64,000 bases of DNA from CALROG01 sp943369755 (GTDB lineage Bacteria > Pseudomonadota > Gammaproteobacteria > Burkholderiales > Burkholderiaceae_C): NCBI GenBank assembly GCA_943369755.1, contig CALROG020000001.1, positions 118,601 through 182,600 on the forward strand, given 5' to 3'. The notes under the pieces are model-generated. The model had not been told where the DNA came from. It saw only the letters and a list, made by a program, of their open reading frames with translations, and searched no databases. The first letter of the stretch is position 1. Each line of letters opens with the position of its first letter. Positions 1 to 10,737 of the stretch are shown piece by piece. The position numbers and the translations under genes are program-made.

Positions 1-33
1 TATAGCGGCTTGTGCCGATTCGACGCGGGCTCC
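1..33 (+). repeat. Interspersed ~48-bp repeat, copy 1 (cut by window edge)
   Basis: The stretch matches the 3' two thirds of a repeat seen ten more times in this window: a TATAG core, a short variable GC-rich spacer, then GCGGGCT. It lies inside the GMC oxidoreductase gene, antisense to it, and the reading frame stays open through it. The 5' end is outside the window. Confidence 0.6.
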
Positions 34-777
34 GTTCGGTTTTACCGCAAAACAGGTCAGCGACTGCACCTGCCCGTTGGCCAGTTCGAAGCGTTCTGCC
101 CGCGTTTCCACCAGCAGCACCGCACCCTTGTCCAGTGCCGCTGGTATAGCCGTGACCAGCATTGACTGTTTGGCGTTGGTAGGGCAGCCCAGCCCACAAG
201 ACCCCAGGTTCCAACAACCTTTGACGTTGCGGGCAATGGCCGCCGACGCAATGCCAAGGCGCGCCGCGCCACGGCGCAGCAGGTCGTTGTTTTCATTGGG
301 GGATGTCAGCCAGGGCGTAATGTTCAGCCGACGCTCGGCTTGCCCGAAGTACGGCGAAAGCGCATCCGGGGTGTAGTCGGTCAGGCCGAATTGGTTCTGC
401 CAGTAGTGCAGCGTGCTGTCGGGCGTACGGAACGAACTGGTCCAATTGACGGTGGTGGAGCCGCCGACACAACGGCCCTGGAGAATGTTGATGGCCTTGT
501 CTTCAGTTTTGCGGGCCGCGCTTTCCTGATAGAGCGACGGGTAGGCCACTGCCTCTTGCTGGTTGAAGTCGCTGCTGCTGCGCAACGGGCCCTCTTCGAC
601 CATCACCACTTTTAAACCCGCGCGGGCAAGCAACTCGGCGGTGATGCCGGCACCGGCACCGGAGCCAATGATGGCCACATCGCAGCTCATTTGGGCGGGC
701 AGAGCACCGTGCCGGCCGCCCAGTACCTTCCAGCCGCGCTTCAAGCCTTCGCGGATCGGGTCGTGCAAACTGCTCAT
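1..777 (-). CDS. GMC family oxidoreductase, C-terminally truncated by window edge
   Basis: FAD-dependent oxidoreductase of the glucose-methanol-choline family, probably a membrane-associated alcohol or sugar dehydrogenase. The 259 visible codons are open throughout. The protein starts with about 30 residues, then a beta strand and the dinucleotide-binding loop IGSGAGAG near residues 37-44. The flavin-attachment motif GRCVGGSTTVNW lies around residues 96-107, and GSCGLGCP follows further on, as in cholesterol-oxidase-like and membrane GMC enzymes. The C-terminal substrate and His/Asn catalytic region is outside the window. It starts 18 bp after the stop of the small Tat-signal gene, so the two form an operon. 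Repeat copy 1 lies inside it. Substrate cannot be told from sequence. Confidence 0.85.
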   Translation of the reverse strand, partial: MSSLHDPIREGLKRGWKVLGGRHGALPAQMSCDVAIIGSGAGAGITAELLARAGLKVVMVEEGPLRSSSDFNQQEAVAYPSLYQESAARKTEDKAINILQGRCVGGSTTVNWTSSFRTPDSTLHYWQNQFGLTDYTPDALSPYFGQAERRLNITPWLTSPNENNDLLRRGAARLGIASAAIARNVKGCWNLGSCGLGCPTNAKQSMLVTAIPAALDKGAVLLVETRAERFELANGQVQSLTCFAVKPNGARVESAQAAI

Positions 778-795
778 GGGTGGTTCGGTCCTGTG

Positions 796-1302
796 TCAGA
801 TGGGTACAGGGCCTGGGTAGCCCAATTGGGCCCAGGTTCCTGCGTCAGAGAAGTACGCCCCGCCAACGATGTCGTGCAGCGCGTGATAGGCCTGCTGGCG
901 CAAGCCGAGGGAAGAAGTGCGCATGGATTGCAGTGCCTGTTGCAAGTCGGCAATGCCTGCCTTTGCCCAGTCGTCCGTCAGTCCGGCCACGCCCAGACGG
1001 CCGGGCGAGGTCGCCAGCAGCGCCAATAGCTGAGATAGCTCGGCTTGGGCATGGGGTGGTAGTGCTTGAACCAATATATCAATGCGCTCCAGGAGGCCAT
1101 CGATTGCGGCCCGCCTGGCGGGCTCTTGCGCAGGCAGGCTGCCGTCCAGCAGTGCAGCGCCCAGGGCGGTGAATAGCGTTCGCGCGCGCGCGCTGAGCTT
1201 GCCGTCTTCCAGGCCGGGCTGCATTAGCGCCGCGGTTGTGCCAAACACGACCAGCGCAACTGCCGATGCAGCGCCAAGTTTGAGCAGACTTCTTCTTTGC
1301 AT
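796..1302 (-). CDS. Tat-signal small subunit paired with the GMC oxidoreductase
   Basis: A 168-residue exported protein. The N-terminus has a twin-arginine signal (QRRSLLKLG, then a hydrophobic run to about residue 26), which suits a partner of a flavoprotein folded in the cytoplasm. The rest is mostly helical with no metal or catalytic motif that I recognise. Position directly upstream of the GMC gene is typical of gluconate-dehydrogenase subunit-3-like proteins that help export or anchor the large subunit. That role is inferred from context and size; sequence similarity to subunit 3 is not obvious by eye. Confidence 0.7.
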   Translation of the reverse strand: MQRRSLLKLGAASAVALVVFGTTAALMQPGLEDGKLSARARTLFTALGAALLDGSLPAQEPARRAAIDGLLERIDILVQALPPHAQAELSQLLALLATSPGRLGVAGLTDDWAKAGIADLQQALQSMRTSSLGLRQQAYHALHDIVGGAYFSDAGTWAQLGYPGPVPI

Positions 1303-1370
1303 CTTTTGACTATCTCATGCAGCGCGCACCGCCCTGTAGAGCCCGCCGCCTAGATAGACTCGGGGTTTAT

Positions 1371-2120
1371 ATGGAAGCTGCACAACAAATCCGGCAGGCG
1401 GTGGACCAGGTGTCGCTGCTGCGACAAACCTGCGTAGTCAATCGCGAACTCCAAGTCGCAGTCGCGGCCGTCAAGCGCGTCCAGGCGCAGCGCTTTGCCG
1501 GCACCTATGCCGACCTTCTCGGCGGTGGTCAATATGAGGCCGCAGCGCGGTTTTTTCTTGAAGAGCTTTACAGCGACAAGGACTACGCCGAAAGGGACGC
1601 CCAGTTCTCCCGTATTGCCGGTGCGATTCAGCGGCTGTTTCCGCAGCCTGTCGTGGCGACCGCGGTCGCACTGGCGCAATTGCATGCGTTGACTGAGGAA
1701 CTGGATCACGCCATGGGGCATTGTTGGCTTGCAGCTGTGCCTGAAATTGGGGAGACCACGCAAGCAGCGCAGTACGTCAGGGCCTGGCGCGCCGTCGGTC
1801 GACGGGCCGAGCGAGAGCAGCAGCTCAAAGTGGTGTTGGGCATTGGCGTTGACATGTCGCGCCTGACGCGGGCATCTGGTCTGCGGCTGATGCTCAAGAT
1901 GATGCGGGGGCCCGCCACAGCCGCGGGGCTTGGTTCGTTGCAACGTTTTCTGGAAGCTGGCTTTGACACCTTTGGTGCCATGGCCAGGCGCAAGAACGGT
2001 GCCGAAGCGTTCCTGGCCACAGTGCACGCGCGAGAAACTGCCTTGATCGCCATGCTTTTTGACGCACCTGCTGTCGCTTGTGAGACCGAACTTCAAAACA
2101 CCCTAGGACTTGCCCGATAG
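1371..2120 (+). CDS. FFLEELY-motif protein, function unknown
   Basis: A 249-residue, mainly helical protein that contains the sequence FFLEELYSDKDY near residues 58-69, the signature of a conserved family in Burkholderiales of unknown function. No signal peptide or membrane segment is visible. I place the start at 1371 (MEAAQQIRQ), because residues upstream of it, read from an ATG at 1317, look like non-coding translation rich in Arg and Pro. It is divergent from the GMC pair and 46 bp upstream of fadD, so a role near lipid or alcohol metabolism is possible but only by association. Confidence 0.75.
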   Translation: MEAAQQIRQAVDQVSLLRQTCVVNRELQVAVAAVKRVQAQRFAGTYADLLGGGQYEAAARFFLEELYSDKDYAERDAQFSRIAGAIQRLFPQPVVATAVALAQLHALTEELDHAMGHCWLAAVPEIGETTQAAQYVRAWRAVGRRAEREQQLKVVLGIGVDMSRLTRASGLRLMLKMMRGPATAAGLGSLQRFLEAGFDTFGAMARRKNGAEAFLATVHARETALIAMLFDAPAVACETELQNTLGLAR

Positions 2121-2166
2121 CCGCGGCAGCGCTTCGCTTCGACAATCTCGGCTCAAGGAGTTTGGC

Positions 2167-3852
2167 ATGGAAAAGATTTGGCTCGCGAGCTACCCCAATG
2201 GCGTTCCTCATGATGTTGACACCGAACAGTACCGTTCGCTGACGCAGCTATTGGAGGAGTCTTTTCGCAAGAATGCGTCCAATCCGTTCTCGGTCTGCAT
2301 GGACCGCTGGATGTCTTACAGCCAACTGGACGAGCTTTCCGGCGCGCTAGGTGCCTGGTTACAGGCACAGGGCCTGGAGCCAGGCGCGCGCGTGGCGATC
2401 ATGTTGCCCAATATTCCTCAATTCGCGGTGACCATGGCTGCAGTTCTGCGTGCGGGCTATACCTGCGTCAACGTGAACCCGCTTTATACGGCGCGGGAAC
2501 TTGAACACCAGCTTAAGGATTCGGGAGCCACCGCGATCGTCATCCTGGAAAATTTTGCCAAGACACTTGAGGACGTCATCGACAAGACACCCGTGAAACA
2601 TGTGGTGATGGCGTCGATGGGTGACCTGCTCGGCTTCTGGTTCGGCACCTGGATCACGTTTGCGGTGCGCCATTTGGCCAAGATGGTGCCCGCATACAAG
2701 CTGCCCCTGACTGAAGGCCGCAGAGTCACCGCGTTCAACCGTGCCATCGCCGATGGCACGTCGATGGCACTCAAGCCAAGCCAGGCAACGCTGGATTCGA
2801 CTGCATTCTTGCAATACACCGGCGGCACCACCGGGCTGTCAAAGGGCGCAGTGTTGACGCACCGCAACATCGTGGCCGCCATCCTGCAAGCTGAAGCCTG
2901 GTTCACTCCCGCGCTGAAGCGGGTGGGTGACGTCAGCAAAACCAACAGCATTGCCGCGTTACCGCTGTACCACATCTTCGCGCTAACGCTCAGCTTGCTG
3001 GCCATTCGTTGGGGATCCCACATCACGCTGGTGCCCAATCCCCGTGATTTCGCCAAGTTCATCGACGTCCTCAAGAAGCGGCCGTTTCACATGTTGCCCG
3101 CCGTCAATACCTTGTTCAACGCACTGCTGCAACACCCGCAGTTCAAGTCGGTTGATTTTTCTTCTCTTTGCGTGTCACAGGCGGGTGGAATGGCCGCGTC
3201 TGAAGGTACGGCCCGCCTTTGGCAGGAAGTAACAGGCTGCGCCATGGTCGAAGGTTGGGGAATGAGCGAGACCTGCGCGATTGGCACCAATAACCCGGTG
3301 ACAAGCAAAGAGTTCTCGGGAACTATAGGACTGCCGCTTCCTGGGATCGCGATCGCCATCAAAGACGACGACGGCAACTCAGTTGCGCAAGGGGGCACAG
3401 GTGAAATCTGCATCCGCGGCCCGAACGTGATGGTGGGCTACTACAACCAGCCGGCAGAGAACGTCATGGCATTCACCGCAGACGGGTTCATGCGTACGGG
3501 TGATATCGGCGTGATGGACGAGCGCGGATACACCCGGATTGTCGATCGCAAGAAGGACATGATTCTGGTCAGCGGCTTCAACGTGTTCCCGAATGAGCTG
3601 GAAAATGTTATTTCCCTGTGCCCTGGTGTTGTTGAGTGCGCAGCGGTGGGCATTCCGGATGAAAAACAGGGTGAGGCGATCAAGGTTTTCGTGGTCAAAA
3701 ATGATCCGGCGCTTACCGAAGATGATGTTGCAAAGTATTGTCGGCAGAGCCTCACAGGTTACAAAGTTCCTCGATACATTGAGTTCCGCGACGATCTGCC
3801 CAAGACGGCCGTCGGAAAGATCCTCCGCCGTGAGCTACGTTCTTCCAAGTAA
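2167..3852 (+). CDS. fadD: Long-chain-fatty-acid--CoA ligase FadD
   Basis: ATP-dependent activation of long-chain fatty acids to acyl-CoA for beta-oxidation, at the inner face of the membrane. At 561 residues it equals the length of E. coli FadD. Motifs are in order: the AMP-binding P-loop TGGTTGLSKG at about residues 218-227, the adenylate motif GWGMSET near 363-369, and the FACS signature from DGFMRTGDIG to RKKDMILVSG around 439-470. The C-terminal catalytic lysine is in KTAVGKILRREL. The start is fixed by the Shine-Dalgarno AAGGAG 6 bp upstream of the ATG at 2167. The MBL-fold hydrolase follows 44 bp downstream. Confidence 0.95.
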   Translation: MEKIWLASYPNGVPHDVDTEQYRSLTQLLEESFRKNASNPFSVCMDRWMSYSQLDELSGALGAWLQAQGLEPGARVAIMLPNIPQFAVTMAAVLRAGYTCVNVNPLYTARELEHQLKDSGATAIVILENFAKTLEDVIDKTPVKHVVMASMGDLLGFWFGTWITFAVRHLAKMVPAYKLPLTEGRRVTAFNRAIADGTSMALKPSQATLDSTAFLQYTGGTTGLSKGAVLTHRNIVAAILQAEAWFTPALKRVGDVSKTNSIAALPLYHIFALTLSLLAIRWGSHITLVPNPRDFAKFIDVLKKRPFHMLPAVNTLFNALLQHPQFKSVDFSSLCVSQAGGMAASEGTARLWQEVTGCAMVEGWGMSETCAIGTNNPVTSKEFSGTIGLPLPGIAIAIKDDDGNSVAQGGTGEICIRGPNVMVGYYNQPAENVMAFTADGFMRTGDIGVMDERGYTRIVDRKKDMILVSGFNVFPNELENVISLCPGVVECAAVGIPDEKQGEAIKVFVVKNDPALTEDDVAKYCRQSLTGYKVPRYIEFRDDLPKTAVGKILRRELRSSK

Positions 3853-3896
3853 TGCGTTGGTCGCTGTTGATTTTGCGCCTGCGTTGAGTTCTTCAG

Positions 3897-4820
3897 GTGG
3901 TTGAAGCCGGCCTGTTGCCTACAGGCGTCTCGGTTCTTGAGCGTGGCTGGCTGTCAGCAAACAACATCGTGTTTACCGGAAGGTACGGCACCGCGCTGGT
4001 GGATACGGGGTATGTGAGTCATTCAGCGCAGACGATCACCCTGATGAATCAGGCGCTCGGTGGGCGCGCACTCGATTTCATTTTCAACACCCATCTTCAC
4101 AGTGACCACTGCGGCGGCAACGCTGCCCTGCAAGCCCAGTATCCCAATTGCAAGACTTTTATTCCGAGCGGCCTGGCCGAGTTGGTTCGCAGTTGGGACG
4201 AGGAGGCGCTTTCGTACACACCAACGGGCCAAAACTGCCCGCGTTTTTTCTTCGATGGAGTGTTGCGCGACGGTGAAATGCTTGAATTGGGTAACGCAAA
4301 GTGGCAAGTACATTCTGCGCCTGGCCACGATCCCCACTCCATCATCTTGTTCGAACCAGTATCTGCCACACTGATTGCGGCAGACGCCCTGTGGGAAAAC
4401 GGTTTCGGCGTTGTTTTCCCGGAACTGCAAGGCGAGCCTGGCTTTCTTGAGGTTGGACAAACTCTCGATCTGATCGAGTCATTGAAACCACAGGTTGTTA
4501 TCCCCGGGCACGGTCCGGTGTTCAAAGATGCGCCTGCCGCGCTTGTGGTGGCTCGGCGTCGTCTTGAAGCCTTCATCGGTGATCCCGTTCGACATGCCAA
4601 GCACGCGGCGAAGGTGCTTCTGAAATTCAAATTACTTGAGATGCAGCGGATTGAGTTGAACTGGTTAGTGAATTGGGCGGCGAGCACTCGATATTTCAAC
4701 CTACTGCACGTCCGACATTTTTCCGGGGCTCCGTTAAGTGAGTGGTTGCAGCAGCTAATGGATGACCTGGAGCGCTCTGGCGCCCTCCGGTTTGAGGGCG
4801 GCTGGGTTCTGAACAATTGA
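3897..4820 (+). CDS. MBL-fold metallo-hydrolase
   Basis: A 307-residue metallo-beta-lactamase superfamily protein. The dinuclear metal site is visible as THLHSDHCGG (HxHxDH) near residues 64-73, with a further His in APGHDPHS and an Asp in AADALW, and the last His in IPGHGPVF. A C-terminal helical extension of about 90 residues follows, as in thioesterase- or glyoxalase-II-like members. It starts at GTG 3897; an in-frame TGA at 3885 excludes a longer form. Being downstream of fadD, it may be an acyl-CoA or other thioester hydrolase, but that is inference. Confidence 0.85.
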   Translation: MVEAGLLPTGVSVLERGWLSANNIVFTGRYGTALVDTGYVSHSAQTITLMNQALGGRALDFIFNTHLHSDHCGGNAALQAQYPNCKTFIPSGLAELVRSWDEEALSYTPTGQNCPRFFFDGVLRDGEMLELGNAKWQVHSAPGHDPHSIILFEPVSATLIAADALWENGFGVVFPELQGEPGFLEVGQTLDLIESLKPQVVIPGHGPVFKDAPAALVVARRRLEAFIGDPVRHAKHAAKVLLKFKLLEMQRIELNWLVNWAASTRYFNLLHVRHFSGAPLSEWLQQLMDDLERSGALRFEGGWVLNN

Positions 4821-4852
4821 ACTAGCCTTCGAAAAAGCACTTCGGAAAAGAG

Positions 4853-4882
4853 AAAAGCCCAGCAGTTTCCTGCTGGGCTTTT
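4853..4882. terminator. Bidirectional Rho-independent terminator
   Basis: A perfect 13-bp stem (AAAAGCCCAGCAG / CTGCTGGGCTTTT) with a 4-nt TTTC loop. The A-run on one side and T-run on the other serve both strands, so it can end the rRNA operon (minus) and the fadD-hydrolase transcript (plus). Confidence 0.9.
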
Positions 4883-4893
4883 CGGGCTGTAAG

Positions 4894-5009
4894 AGCCTGA
4901 CAATGTCCTACTTTCACACGGGAATCCGCACTATCATCGGCGCTGAAGCGTTTCACTGTCCTGTTCGGGATGGGAAGGAGTGGTACCACTTCGCTATGGT
5001 CATCAGGCA
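4894..5009 (-). rRNA. rrf: 5S ribosomal RNA
   Basis: The reverse complement begins TGCCTGATGACCATAG and carries the conserved loop with CCCATCCCGAACAG, ending with GACATTGTCAGGC, which pairs with the 5' end. Length is about 116 nt. It is the last gene of the rRNA operon, directly before the terminator. Confidence 0.95.
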
Positions 5010-5135
5010 TAACTGGTTGTCATCTTGACAAGTGTCAAGACAACGAATTCATAGAGTAAATCAGCTTCCACAGCGCACGCGCTGTTTTAAATCATTTTGA
5101 ATGCGTCACTTGGCATAACACCTTGATCAGACTGA

Positions 5136-5146
5136 TCAAAGTTATA

Positions 5147-5154
<8 letters not shown>
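5136..5154 (-). other. 23S processing stem, 3' arm
   Basis: These 19 bases are perfectly complementary to 8016-8034, on the other side of the 23S gene. In the precursor the two arms form the helix at the base of 23S that RNase III cuts. The arms include the first and last few nucleotides of mature 23S. Confidence 0.8.
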
Positions 5155-8015
<2,861 letters not shown>

Positions 8016-8022
<7 letters not shown>

Positions 8023-8034
8023 CTATAACTTTGA
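8016..8034 (-). other. 23S processing stem, 5' arm
   Basis: Complement of 5136-5154 over 19 bases without mismatch; it flanks the mature 23S 5' end. Together the arms form the RNase III processing helix. Confidence 0.8.
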
Positions 8035-8162
8035 CCTCTCTTTCGAGAAGTAAAGCCCATCAAGGAATTGTCAGGTCTCTCACCTGACGCGTTATGCCGT
8101 CTTCAAAAAATCGATTTGACTCGAAATTGAAGTTTCTTTTGACGCAATCAAAAAATTTCTAT

Positions 8163-8220
8163 GTCGCTAGCGGCACGGTCTGCACTAAACCTTTACGAAT
8201 GTGCAGTTTCCGCTAGCGAC
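8163..8220 (-). other. Structured hairpin in the Ala-23S spacer
   Basis: An 11-bp perfect inverted repeat (GTCGCTAGCGG / CCGCTAGCGAC) closes a 36-base interior that itself contains a second 6-bp stem (CTGCAC / GTGCAG). It sits in the roughly 315-base spacer between tRNA-Ala and 23S, just downstream of boxA in the transcript. It may be a processing or antitermination (boxB/boxC-like) structure. Apart from this, boxA and the 23S stem, I see nothing in that spacer. Confidence 0.65.
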
Positions 8221-8235
8221 GCTGATTCGACTCTA

Positions 8236-8252
8236 TGAATTTTTAAAGAACA
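8236..8252 (-). promoter_or_regulatory. boxA antitermination site in the 16S-23S spacer
   Basis: On the transcribed strand it reads TGTTCTTTAAAAATTCA, matching the Nus-factor boxA consensus (YGCTCTTTA) with the usual A-rich tail. It lies after the tRNA genes and before the 23S stem, the standard position. Confidence 0.75.
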
Positions 8253-8337
8253 GCCGATTGATCAAGAGATCTCGATCAACAACAAAGAAGCCTCTTGCGA
8301 AGCTGCTTTGGTGTTGAATAACCAGGTAAAGAAAGAA

Positions 8338-8413
8338 TGGTGGAGGATGACGGGATCGAACCGACGACCCCCTGCTTGCAAAGCAGGTGCTCTCCCAGCT
8401 GAGCTAATCCCCC
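8338..8413 (-). tRNA. tRNA-Ala (anticodon TGC)
   Basis: Folds as a standard 76-nt cloverleaf with CCA encoded. Acceptor GGGGGAT pairs with the 3' end ATCCTCC; the D arm contains AGCTCAGCTGGGAGAGC, the anticodon loop TTTGCAA gives TGC, and the T arm has GGTTCGATCC. It is part of the rRNA operon spacer. Confidence 0.97.
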
Positions 8414-8430
8414 AGGATTGGATGGAGGAA

Positions 8431-8507
8431 TGGTGGGTCTGGTTGGTCTCGAACCAACGACCCCCGCCTTATCAAGACGGTGCTCTAACCAACTGAGCTA
8501 CAGACCC
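8431..8507 (-). tRNA. tRNA-Ile (anticodon GAT)
   Basis: Standard 77-nt cloverleaf with encoded CCA. The acceptor begins GGGTCTG, the D arm has AGCTCAGTTGGTTAGAGC, the anticodon loop TTGATAA gives GAT, and the T arm has GGTTCGAGACC. The Ile-Ala pair between 16S and 23S is the classic bacterial arrangement. Confidence 0.97.
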
Positions 8508-8565
8508 GAGCCGGTCGCTTAGACACAAGCGCGAACCTGAGTCGTTGGCGACATCCTTCCAACAA

Positions 8566-8584
8566 CCGATAAGTGTGGGCGTTT
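8566..8584 (-). other. 16S processing stem, 3' arm
   Basis: Nineteen bases complementary, with one mismatch, to 10283-10301 upstream of 16S. The two arms form the RNase III helix enclosing the 16S precursor. Confidence 0.75.
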
Positions 8585-8603
8585 AAATTTGATTGCAGTT
8601 TCC

Positions 8604-10139
<1,536 letters not shown>

Positions 10140-10452
10140 CGATCTTGAATTGTTTGCCCCTTGCGGGGCCACTCATAAATTGGAATTGACATGAACTTCA
10201 TTTCTGAATTTCACATCTTTTTTACTTCATGAGCGTTTAAAGTGCATTGCACTTAGTTCCGAAGAACTTGGCAATCGCCTTCAAACGCCCACGCTTATCG
10301 GCTGTATATTTTTAACGAACCTCGCAAGACGTTGCCGTTTTGCGCTTGCTTTGCTGCGATCAGCGAAGCCTTTGATTATGACACTTATTTGAAAGACCTG
10401 TCAATCTTTAGGGTTTCTACCAATTGGCATTTGCTTGGAGCATTTGCTGTTT
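10140..10452 (-). other. rRNA operon leader (boxA-like site, processing stem, hairpins)
   Basis: This is the roughly 310-base leader between promoter P1 and 16S, with no credible gene. In transcript order it contains a boxA-like GTTCGTTAAAAATA (10307-10320 on the plus strand) and the 5' arm of the 16S processing stem (10283-10301). Then come two small hairpins: AGTTC/GAACT with loop CGAA (10255-10268) and AAGTGCA/TGCACTT (10240-10254). The order boxA, hairpins, 16S resembles the usual antitermination leader. Confidence 0.7.
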
Positions 10453-10466
10453 TAGCAGAGCCTCGA

Positions 10467-10496
10467 ATTATATACCGTTTCTTGCGATTTGGTCAA
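10467..10496 (-). promoter_or_regulatory. rRNA promoter P1 (proximal)
   Basis: On the minus strand: -35 TTGACC (10496-10491), an 18-bp spacer, -10 TATAAT (10472-10467). It is followed by the initial transcribed sequence GGCTCTGCTAAAAC, which is shared with P2 and P3. Confidence 0.85.
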
Positions 10497-10555
10497 TTTT
10501 TCGAACCCTTTTCTGCGTCTTCGTTGCTTGCGCTTCGTTTTCAGCAGAGCCTTGA

Positions 10556-10585
10556 ATTCTATACCGAAATTTTCGCTTCAGTCAA
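10556..10585 (-). promoter_or_regulatory. rRNA promoter P2 (middle)
   Basis: -35 TTGACT (10585-10580), an 18-bp spacer, -10 TAGAAT (10561-10556), then GGCTCTGCTGAAAACG. It is 89 bp upstream of P1. An A-rich tract lies upstream of the -35, compatible with an UP element. Confidence 0.8.
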
Positions 10586-10674
10586 ACTTTTCAAGACTTT
10601 TCTTTGCTTACCCCGGCTTGGACACCGCGCCGTTGGGCCTGGTGTTTTCTGCGCCGTTTTCAGCAGAGCCTGCG

Positions 10675-10705
10675 ACTATAGCACGGCTTTTTTGTTGGAG
10701 GACAA
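10675..10705 (-). promoter_or_regulatory. rRNA promoter P3 (distal)
   Basis: -35-like TTGTCC (10705-10700), a 19-bp spacer, -10 TATAGT (10680-10675), then the same GGCTCTGCTGAAAACG start sequence. It lies 32 bp past the stop codon of the molybdenum-enzyme gene. A short CCGGG/CCCGG hairpin at 10723-10737 is the only possible terminator between them. Confidence 0.65.
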
Positions 10706-10737
10706 CGCAGCGCCCAAGCCAGCCGGGATGGCCCCGG

